Shown in pieces: positions 56,198 to 64,000 of a DNA stretch of 64,000 nucleotides (positions within the stretch are counted from its first letter, which is position 1; every line of letters starts with the position of its first letter). Source of the DNA: Pseudoneurospora amorphoporcata (Eukaryota > Ascomycota > Sordariomycetes > Sordariales > Sordariaceae); assembly GCA_033297205.1 (NCBI GenBank), contig MU859218.1, positions 1 to 64,000 of the forward strand, read 5' to 3'. Made by a program: the position numbers and the translations under genes. The notes below the pieces were generated by a model that searched no databases, was not told where the DNA came from, and was given only the letters and a program-made list of their open reading frames with translations.

Positions 56198-58909
56198 CTA
56201 TGCACCATAGGCGATTTGGCCCATGGGCCTATCCTCCTCCATGCCGGGCGCCATGAAGTTGGTTCGGGGATCACCCGTCTCCTTGGCGGCTGAGCAGCGG
56301 GCCATGGTTGGGGAGCTGTGAGGTTGGGAGTGGTTAGCGGATACTGCGTTCTAGATCTGAACTAAAAACGGAGAGATCGAGAGGGAAGAACAACAAACCT
56401 TCTGGAGATGGCGTCGGTAAAGTAAAAGTTATCGATGACCTTCTTGAGGGGCTCGTTGCTTGCGGTGGCGCCCTGGTTCTGCTCAACCAGCTGCACCTTG
56501 CTGAGCTGCTGGAGCGAGGGAGCCTCGATGATATCGTAAGATGATAGAGCAGGGCTGATCTCGACCATGCGATCCCGAAGCTGAGCGACATCATCGTAGG
56601 GAAGGCGGACGCCAAGGTACTCGCTCACAGCGCGAAGGATCTTCCAGTCCGTGCGGGCGGCACCGGGAAGGCCGGTGGCAGCGCGGGTCATCTGCACACG
56701 GCCCTCAGTGTTGACGTAGGTGCCAGCCTTCTCAGTGTAGGCAGCACCAGGGAGAACGATATCGGCGATCTGGGCGCCCCTGTCACCGTGGTGGCCCTGG
56801 TAGACGATGAAGGCGTCCTTTGGAATAGCGGCCTCGTCGAACTCATCGGCGCCGAGGAGCCAGACGAACTTGGGCTTTGTCTCGGCAACCTCGGCGGAGG
56901 GAACAGTGAAGCCAACCTCGAAGGCGCCGACTCTGGAGGCAGCGCGCTGGAGAACGTTGTAGCCGTTCCACTCCTCGGTGAGGAAGTTGGAAGCGTTGCT
57001 GTCGACGAACTTTCCGACGGTTTCATAGAAGGCATTAGCATCGTCGTGGTCAGTGACGCCGGAGCCCACAATGATCATGGGGTTCTTGGCTGACTTGAGC
57101 TTCTGGCCAAATTCACCCTCAAGGGCCTTCTGGAGAGCAGCATGGTCGGTGCCAAGGTGCTCAAACTCGAAAGTAGAATCCCAGGTCTGGCCAACAACGC
57201 CAATCTCAAGATCAGAGCGCAGCCATTGCTTACGGATCCTAGCATTGAGTACAGCAGCCTCATGTCTTGGGTTAGTACCAACAAGGAGGATAACATCAGC
57301 AGACTCGATACCGACGATGCTGGAGTTGAAGATGTAGTTAGAGCGGACATCAACACCGTGGGCGAGAGGCTTGTTGCCCGAGGGCATATCCAGCGCGAGG
57401 TTCTCGGATCCGAGTCTGTTGGCAAGATCCTTCATGGCAACCAACGACTCAACCTCGGTGAGCTGACCAGCAATGGCCTTGAACTCATTGCCCTGGGGGT
57501 TCAACGTTTGGTGAGCGTGGGCAATCTCAGTCAGAGCCTGGTCCCATGAAGCCGGCTCGAACTTTCCTTCTCTTCGGACCAGGGGAATGGTAAGACGCTG
57601 GGTCTTGAGACCATCGCAGGCAAAGCGAGTCTTGTCGTTGATCCACTCCTCGTTAACCTCGTCGTTGAGGCGAGGAAGAATGCGCATAACCTCCAAACCA
57701 CGAGTGTCAACACGAATGTTCGAGCCCAGGCCATCCAGAACGTCGATCGATTCCGTCTTCTTCAGCTCCCAGGGGCGTGCACGGAAAGCATACGGCTTCG
57801 AAGTCAAAGCACCGACAGGGCAGAGATCGATGACGTTACCAGAAAGCTCGGAGTCGAGGTTCTTCTCCAAGTAGGTACCAATCTGCAGGTCGTTGCCACG
57901 CCCCGTCGAACCCAGTTCCGGGGCGCCGGCAATATCGTTCGCGAACCGCACACACCTCGTGCACTGGATACACCTGTTCATGGAGGTCTTGATAAGGGGA
58001 CCCATGTTCTTGTCCTCCACCGCTCGCTTCCCGCCGATTTCGTGGAACCGACCGCGGTCGCCGCCGTAGCGCATCGACTGGTCCTGGAGATCGCACTCAC
58101 CACCCTGGTCGCAAATAGGGCAGTCCAAGGGGTGGTTCGCGAGCAGGAATTCCATCACACCCTCCCGCGCCTTGTGTGTCAGGGGCGAGTTGGTCTTGAC
58201 GACCATGCCGGGCTGGACGGGCCATGCGCACGACGCGACGGGCTTCGGGACCTTTTCGACTTCGACCAAGCACATGCGGCAGTTGCCCGCAATCATGAGC
58301 TTCCTAAGAAGTTGTACATTTGTCAGTCCATTTTCGTAGGGCTGAACGGCTGCTGGAGTGACTGGAGCTGCGATAAGTTGGGGGGAGGGGGGCGAAACCG
58401 TATGTGACGTACTCATGATAACAGTATCTGCAAGACAGTCAGCGCAAGAACCTCTACGGGCAGTTTTCCGTGATTTAGGGTCCGTTTTCCGCATACCTGG
58501 GAATGGTAACGCCGGCCTTTTCGCAAGCCTGGATCAAGGCCGATCCGGCTGTTGATTTCCTCGAGTATTAGCGATGACCATGTCCGTGATTTTTTGCCCC
58601 CTCTCCTCCCCATTTCCGTAGCCCAAGACTTGCGACGCAGCGCATTGTATGAGTGCTCACCCTCAATAGAGACCTTCTTTCCATCTGCAAGATACGGGAG
58701 ACACAAGTCAGTACATCGGCGCCGACGAGTACGGGGATCATACACGGTGTATGCTAGTCATGGGGTGGAGGTCTGGATGGAGACATACCAATTGTAAGCT
58801 CGACCTCTGCGGGTCTCTGAGCTGTGGCCGAAAAGACACGGCTGGCATTCCTGGCCGCCTGATGCCTGCCAGTCCGCCAAGCCGAACGGGACAATGTCGA
58901 CCTCAACAT
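56198..58909 (-). CDS. nuo78: NADH:ubiquinone oxidoreductase 78-kDa subunit (NDUFS1/NuoG)
   Basis: Largest subunit of the complex I peripheral arm; carries Fe-S clusters N1b, N4 and N5 in the NADH-oxidising module. Exons, minus strand: 58909-58789, 58684-58661, 58548-58497, 58427-58413 (15 nt), 58303-56399, 56315-56198. Total 744 aa, the length expected for the Neurospora precursor. The presequence MLRSTLSRSAWRTGRHQAAR leads to the mature region near FSATAQRPAEVEL. Cluster ligands are visible: YCYHE, GNCRMC and ASC (N1b), the His/Cys block HPLDCPICDQGGEC (N5) and CIQCTRC with VIDLCP (N4). The C-terminal molybdopterin-oxidoreductase-like fold has no cofactor, as usual in mitochondria. The main exon is intact and five introns are confined mainly to the 5' end. 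Confidence 0.97.
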
Positions 58910-59691
58910 CGTGTGTCGTCGTCTCGACGGCGGTCGGAGGGGGAGTTGGAGGTCGAGATAGTATCGAGAGGTAGGTAGGCTGAGTGTATCGCAACTGAAT
59001 ATGCCTGCAGCAGCGTTATGTCGGGTCGGCAATGACAGTGGGCAGTCGTCTGGTCTGTGCTGCCCTCTGCGAGTTGGAAAGATGGACCTGCCACTCCCGT
59101 CTCCACTGCCACAACAGTCGACTGGGCTGGTCGGTGCAGTGGGTTCCGCCCTGCCGTCCAGCAAGCAGTGAGCGGAGCAACGAGAGCTTCGACCAATTAG
59201 ATTGCTCAATTTGTAAGCCCACTTTCAGATTTCCCAACTCCATTAAAAACTACGGCCAGCTACCGCGCTTCCTCTTTGATCTTTTTCTCTCATTATTGTA
59301 CCATGGCCACTTATTGTAGGGGGATATTGGTTCGCACCGTCCACGCTTTCGGGTATGGATGTTTGCACACTCTACGAGTGTTCCCCTCTATCATGTGTCC
59401 TAGATAGATATCATTTGGCTCCGTTTATGGATACACGCTAGATGTCCCTTCCGAGGGCCTCCTTGAGCAGTGATTCTTACCGCCGGTTGCCACATCTCAT
59501 CACGACGAAAATGACCTTGCTTAAGCAGGTTGCACGTTAAAAAAATAGTAGACGGTCTGCTCTTTTATTTATTTGGTGATCATTTAGAATAGGGCCTGGT
59601 TCCTGCTTCACGGCTGCTGCTCATCCACCCATGAGCTCGTATCCATGTTCGAAACTCCTACGGCAGGTAGCATATGGTGAGACCTAAGATA
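58910..59691. other. region between the complex I gene and the 227-aa protein gene
   Basis: Promoter and leader of the complex I gene plus the 3' region of the next minus-strand gene. No gene recognised. Confidence 0.5.
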
Positions 59692-60375
59692 TCAACCCAT
59701 GCGCGCATCCTGTACCCGAGTCCGTTCCTCCGGTCTCAATGCCGCCTGTCTGAGCCTCTCGTGCTCCCTCTCCAGCAATTCGAGGTAGTGGCTCCTCAAG
59801 CCGCTCATGTGATTCTCGTACCCATCGATTTCCCTCTTGCCCGATTCCACCACCGTCAGGATATCCATCATGGCCTTCTCCCTTAGCGAGACATTGTGAG
59901 GCATGTACTCCTGCGGGTTGACATCCGGCAGATCCTTGATGTTGAACGGGTTGTTGAAATCATTGTAGTCAAAACCTCCGGGGGCCGGCCTCTCCATGCT
60001 TTGAAAAACGGCGTCGATCTCCGCCTCTGCCGGGCCCGGCGGATGCAGATCGCGAAGCCCGAACTCCTCCTCACGCTCGGCTGCGTCGAGAGAATAGCGG
60101 TGCATCTCCCGCTCAAACATCCACATGAAGTTCTCCTTGACGGCGGCGGTGTGGTAGTCGATGGTCTCGATAATGCGCTTCAAGCGTGCGATCCGCTGGC
60201 TTGGCTCGTCGTCTTCGGATGGTGGTTCGATGTCTTCCTTTCGGAGAGGCACAAACAAGCTGGGTGCGACGTTTACGAGTGGTGGGATTTGCTGGGAGGG
60301 TCGGAGGGTTGGAGGTTGATGCTGTCCCCCGCCGGTGGGGTGGGCGCCCGCTCGATGATTCGAATGTGAGGACAT
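59692..60375 (-). CDS. hypothetical protein with charged helical segments, 227 aa
   Basis: Not recognised. A single frame of 227 aa starts MSSHSNHRAGAHPTGGG and has no apparent intron. The N-terminal ~45 residues are Pro/Gln/His-rich. From about residue 54 it becomes highly charged and helical, with SQRIARLKRIIETIDYHTAA and FMWMFEREMHRYSLDAAERE. A loop with DYNDFNNPFNIKDLPDVNP follows, then a long C-terminal helix (LREKAMMDILTVVESGKREI and YLELLEREHERLRQAALRPE) that should form a coiled coil. There is no signal peptide or membrane segment. The charge pattern and conserved-looking aromatic positions suggest a subunit of a larger complex, but I cannot name one. Confidence 0.7.
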   Translation of the reverse strand: MSSHSNHRAGAHPTGGGQHQPPTLRPSQQIPPLVNVAPSLFVPLRKEDIEPPSEDDEPSQRIARLKRIIETIDYHTAAVKENFMWMFEREMHRYSLDAAEREEEFGLRDLHPPGPAEAEIDAVFQSMERPAPGGFDYNDFNNPFNIKDLPDVNPQEYMPHNVSLREKAMMDILTVVESGKREIDGYENHMSGLRSHYLELLEREHERLRQAALRPEERTRVQDARMG

Positions 60376-61172
60376 TGTGACTGCTTGATATATGCGCCGG
60401 CACCATAGAATGTGCCTTTCGCAATAACTTCTTCGATTGTGTCTATTTCAGGAAAGAAGGCTTTATTTCAGTTGAAATAGGGTTGATGAATTTCCTCCTG
60501 ACGAAAATATCGTGAGCAACTGCTATTGTGGTTCAGAAGGAGAATTGCGTTTGACACTCGTCAATACTTGTACATACGATGAGATCAACGCTATATCAGG
60601 ATTTGATCTGGTCTGTGCATTGGCCTGCCGATGTTGGCTGATATGAACAATTCCCACCTTGTGTTGGTCACCGTATCCTCTGGCGTTTTTGTGATGATGA
60701 GAAGAATGTCGTCGAAAGATTTTACGGGTTCGAGATGGCCAATAATAACCTCAATATCCTAGCAAATCTACCTGAAAGCAATTGGCGTACTTACGTGCAG
60801 GTCATAACCCACATCAGCCATTGAATCTCATAACCAACCTACAACTTTGACTACCACTGCAGTTTTTAAGTTGTCAGGAGATGTTGGTGAAATGTTAAAC
60901 CTTTTCCTTTGATACGAGAGTGAAATTCTGATAGAATACAACCTCAACTTATGCCACCCTCAAACTTGCTTATCCAAACGCCAACGACGCAGCAATGCGC
61001 CTGTGAAAATGCATTATGCCATGACACCTTGGACATGTTTTCGTCCTATGCCACATTTGTATGTTCGGGTTGGTGTACTAACCAAGTGTGCAACCATATG
61101 TCCCGTCCTTAGTATCTTCGTCTCCGCGGCGGACATTATTCAAGTTCCCGCCCCTCTGCTGCTTCGTAGACT
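60376..61172. other. intergenic region
   Basis: Promoter side of the 227-aa protein gene and 3' side of the acyl-CoA-binding protein gene. Nothing recognised. Confidence 0.5.
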
Positions 61173-62232
61173 TCACCGAGATGGCAAGACTATTCTTGCG
61201 TATTCCCTCGCCAGCTTCAGTGTCCCTCTCACATAATCCTCCAGCCTTCTATCCTTTCTCTTGCGCATCCAGATGAGCAGCACTACCAGGATGAACAGGT
61301 CAATGACAAAGTGCTTCACGAGCACCCAAAACCACCACCCAAGCCAGTTGGTGAAGCTCTTTTCCTTGCGCGTCTTCCACTCTCTTCCCGACGAGATTTG
61401 CTCCCTCAGCGCCGCGATCTCGGCCGACAGCCTCACGATCGCCCTCTCCATCCTCTTAGTTCGTTTGTCGTTGCGCTTCGCATACTCGCCCGGAAACTCG
61501 TCGGCCCCAAAGAGTTCCTGCTCCGCCTCCTCCCTCATCCTCCTTTCCGACTCGTCCTCCTCGCTCATGGGACTCAACACCCTCAGTCCCCCTTCCGTCC
61601 CGCTTAGCGGGTGCTGGAACCTTCGCACGCCCGGTCCTGGGCTTTGGCCATATGGACCAACACTACCATATCCATAATTACCTCCGTTCCCTCCATTACT
61701 ATATTGTTGCTGCTGCTGAAGCCCGCCACCAGGAAGCGACTGCTCGCTGGGGCTATTACTCTTGACCTGGTTCCACACAAACTCCAGCTCGGCAACTAAT
61801 TCGAGCGCGTTGGGCGTGTTGTTGGCATACCGATGCATCGTCTCGATCAGCGCTTCGACATAGCGCCGCTTGGCTTCGGTGCGCGCCAGCCCCTTTTGCG
61901 AGTTCCACGCGTCCCACTTGTCCTGCTCGCGCGCAATGTCTTCGGGCGCGGCCCCATAGGCCGTTGCGGCGCTGGGCCGCTCCATCACCCCGTCGACGTC
62001 GCCCTCCATGGCTTGCTTGTAAAGACCGTAGAGTCGCATTCGGTCGCCGGGAGGCGGGCGGGCGGCGCCCGTTTTGGGGATCTTTTTGACAGTGTTGAGG
62101 GCATGAACAAACACCCGGTCTGAAGCAAAGGGGGGCAAGTCAGCTGAATGTTTGCTTCGAAGATGAAGGACTAGATACGAATGGTGAGATTAGTCTGACG
62201 TAGAATCGAAGCTTACCTATTGAGTCGGCCAT
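61173..62232 (-). CDS. acyl-CoA-binding-domain membrane protein (Atg37/ACBD5-like)
   Basis: Exon 1 is only 16 nt (62232-62217, MADSI plus one base). After a 97-nt intron (GTAAGC ... GCTTCAG) exon 2 runs 62119-61173. The product is 320 aa. The acyl-CoA-binding domain fills the first ~105 residues: VFVHALNTVKKIP, MRLYGLYKQAMEGDV and KWDAWNSQKGLARTEAKRRY hold the usual Tyr, Lys and Trp contacts. A disordered Gln/Gly/Asn-rich linker is followed by a coiled coil (RTKRMERAIVRLSAEIAALREQ). Near the C-terminus is a membrane segment (WWFWVLVKHFVIDLFILVVLLIW, split by a His) and a basic tail. This domain order (ACB, coiled coil, C-terminal anchor) is that of Atg37 in yeasts and ACBD5 in animals. Those proteins sit on peroxisomes and act in pexophagy and membrane contacts. 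Targeting here is inference. Confidence 0.88.
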
Positions 62233-63460
62233 GTTTATGGTCTATATAGTGTCGCCGATAAGTCAAATTATTATTCGTATAGATGGTACAGGTAGGATAA
62301 CAATAGTATGTGGTGTCGAATGCTTGCTACTCCGATTTCGCTTGGTATGATGTATCTATCGATGGGTATATGGCTGGAAATTGCAGCACAAAGCGAACTG
62401 TAGTCGTAAGGCGTGTCAGTTGGGTCGTTGGGGGTATAAAACGTCGATTCGTAAAGCGTGACAAAGGGGTTTTGTTGTTGGATGATCTTTTGGGGCTGGG
62501 TCACACCGGTCGGAAATCGCAATCGGTGGGCCGCTGAAACTAGTCCGAGGGCGAGCTGAACTATTGAAGCTCGGAGCAAGATGGTGTATGCCTAGGGAGA
62601 AGGACGCCAACGCCCGAGTTAAGGATGGGAGAAAGTGGCGGTTGAACTTGGATGGATTACATCGCGTAGTTGTAAGTGGGAAGTTTTTCTATTGTGCGGG
62701 CGCAACTGCTTGTCATTGATGTCGATTGGGCGATGTTTCCACGGGCAGGTGCGCTTTATTGATACCTTATGCTTCAAGGTTAAGTTCAGCGGGTATTCCT
62801 ACCTGATCCGAGGTGCAGCTCTCCGCTAATTTGGGATGCCTCGGCACGCGACTCGTTAAGTCCTGATCGGGTCTCCACTTCCCCATCTTTTCGGCGCACC
62901 CCGGAGTGGGCGAGGAGGCGAGGAGGGATCGGATCTCCCCTGGGCGGAGCCGGCTTGGAAGCTCGGCCGCAGTAAGCGCACATGGAATGCACCGAGAAGG
63001 TGAGTGCTTCGTGATCACCATTTAACAACTCTTGACGCCTCATTTCGATGTCTTTCTTGGTCCTCAGAGCCTTGGTTGTCAAAGCACAGCGGCATATATG
63101 ACCTAGATCCAAGATAAGCCACCGGATATTTTAAAAGCAACGAACACCAGGGGTATAACATTCCGTCCGAATATGCCTAATGGATATCTCTGCAGACTAT
63201 GAAACGAGTCGCTGACCTGTAAATGGACAAAACAGCCCATCATCGAACTTCTCTCCACACCTTCTTCGCTGTGGGTTCTCTTCACATGTGCAAACAAGAT
63301 TTCCCCTGGTCCTCCCTTGAACCTGGGTCGTTTGCCTGTGGTGATGAATGACCCTAGTAATGGCCGATACCCAGGTCCTAAACCAGGAGACTGCGGGCAT
63401 GTGATGGTTGGTGTGTCGAAGTATCAGAGATCGTGTAAGACCTCAACAGGACTCGGACCG
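62233..63460. other. intergenic region
   Basis: Upstream of the acyl-CoA-binding protein gene and 3' of the RNase III gene. Several short frames on both strands, none convincing. Confidence 0.45.
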
Positions 63461-64000
63461 CTACAACGCGCCGCCAGTGGTTTCCTGTGCCGAAGACTTA
63501 TGCTTCAAGGGGTACGTTACTCCTGCCAGCTGCAGCTGGGCTTCCCGCGCGGCCTTCATCTCCGCCTTCTTGTCCGCAAACTTCTTCAGCAGCTTCTTGT
63601 TATCCAAGGCCATCTGAGCCGCTTTCTGACCGGCTTCCTTCTTGCTCAAAGCACTCCCGAACCCAAGTTGTAGGTTGGTCTCTCCCCAGCCTGTCATAAA
63701 GCAGCCAACAGCAAAAAGAGGCAGCTTGGTTCCCCTGTCCTTGAGGTTTTTGGAAGGGAGATCTTTATACTCAATCTTGACGCCCCTGGCGCCGATGGTA
63801 GCTTCGAGTATTGCCTTAGGATCATGTGCTTGGCTACTTCCGGCTTTCTTCTCTTCCTCGCGGAGGTACTCCGCCATCAGGGGACCCCATAAAGCCTTGA
63901 GCCAGTCTGAAGCACGCTGGATTCCACTGGCAGGATCGGAGAGAATCACGGCTCCCACATAGGCTTCGAAAAGGTCTCCGAGAATCTTGACTCTGGCTTT
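63461..64000 (-). CDS. ribonuclease III, C-terminal part (cut by window edge)
   Basis: The 3' end of a minus-strand gene, open to the window edge; 179 codons are visible. It starts within an RNase III domain (KARVKILGDLFEAYVGAVIL), where the Glu of FEAYVG corresponds to a catalytic metal-binding Glu. After a linker, a double-stranded RNA-binding domain follows at about residues 80-140 of the visible part (LPLFAVGCFMTGWGETNLQL, GFGSALSKKEAGQKAAQMAL). One RNase III domain plus one dsRBD at the C-terminus is the Rnt1/bacterial RNase III layout rather than Dicer. The first catalytic motif lies outside the window. Likely roles are pre-rRNA, snRNA or snoRNA processing (known for Rnt1). Confidence 0.88.
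   Translation of the reverse strand, partial: KARVKILGDLFEAYVGAVILSDPASGIQRASDWLKALWGPLMAEYLREEEKKAGSSQAHDPKAILEATIGARGVKIEYKDLPSKNLKDRGTKLPLFAVGCFMTGWGETNLQLGFGSALSKKEAGQKAAQMALDNKKLLKKFADKKAEMKAAREAQLQLAGVTYPLKHKSSAQETTGGAL

Noticed and set aside
1..64000. CRISPR array, prophage or bacterial operon structure
   Set aside because: The DNA is clearly fungal nuclear DNA with spliceosomal introns; the microsatellites are simple tandem repeats without spacers.

Overview
The window comes from a filamentous ascomycete of the order Sordariales, most likely Neurospora or a close relative such as Sordaria. Four things point there. The genes carry short introns (mostly 50-115 nt) with GTAAGT-like donors, CTAAC-like branch points and YAG acceptors. 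The ribosomal protein L15 and the complex I 78-kDa subunit (744 aa) look like their Neurospora counterparts. Promoters are pyrimidine-rich. An 8-kb A+T-rich tract shows repeats that differ almost only by transitions, the signature of repeat-induced point mutation (RIP).

Layout. At 1-870 lies a broken pogo/Fot1-type transposase (minus). An NFU1-type Fe-S scaffold gene (plus) follows at 1549-2622, then about 3.6 kb with no recognisable gene. From 6217 to 14672 is the A+T-rich tract, bounded by two diverged 142-bp direct repeats. It holds four terminal-inverted-repeat (TIR) elements in two related size classes (A 6906-7801, B 11991-13260, C 11261-11699, D 13405-13852). Element B is interrupted by a 513-bp LTR-flanked miniature retroelement (TRIM-like). 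Element A preserves the empty insertion site.

The gene-bearing part runs from 17.2 kb to the end: PSP1-domain protein (+), a small nuclear-looking hypothetical protein (+), ribosomal protein L15 (+), a Puf4/Mpt5-type PUF RNA-binding protein (-), RNA polymerase III second-largest subunit (+), a Rad57-like RecA-family protein (-), a cysteine-rich single-pass membrane protein (+), a cytosolic GH63-type glycosidase (-), a mitochondrial PP2C phosphatase of the Ptc5/PDP type (-), a Pex39-like protein with a KPWE motif (+), the complex I 78-kDa subunit (-), a hypothetical coiled-coil protein (-), an acyl-CoA-binding membrane protein of the Atg37 type (-), and the 3' part of an RNase III gene (-). 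Two 195-bp MITE copies with TA target duplications lie either side of the PP2C gene.

There are no operons; genes are independent and mostly housekeeping. Loose themes are mitochondria (NFU1, complex I, PP2C), peroxisomes (Pex39-like, possibly Atg37-like) and RNA metabolism (PSP1, L15, PUF, Pol III, RNase III). The most notable observations are the dated nest of elements (TRIM inside TIR element, with the empty site in the same window), the shared TIR architecture of the four elements, and very small exons. These include a predicted 3-nt exon in the GH63 gene and a 15-nt exon in the complex I gene. All coordinates and splice sites were read by eye; no search or alignment program was run.
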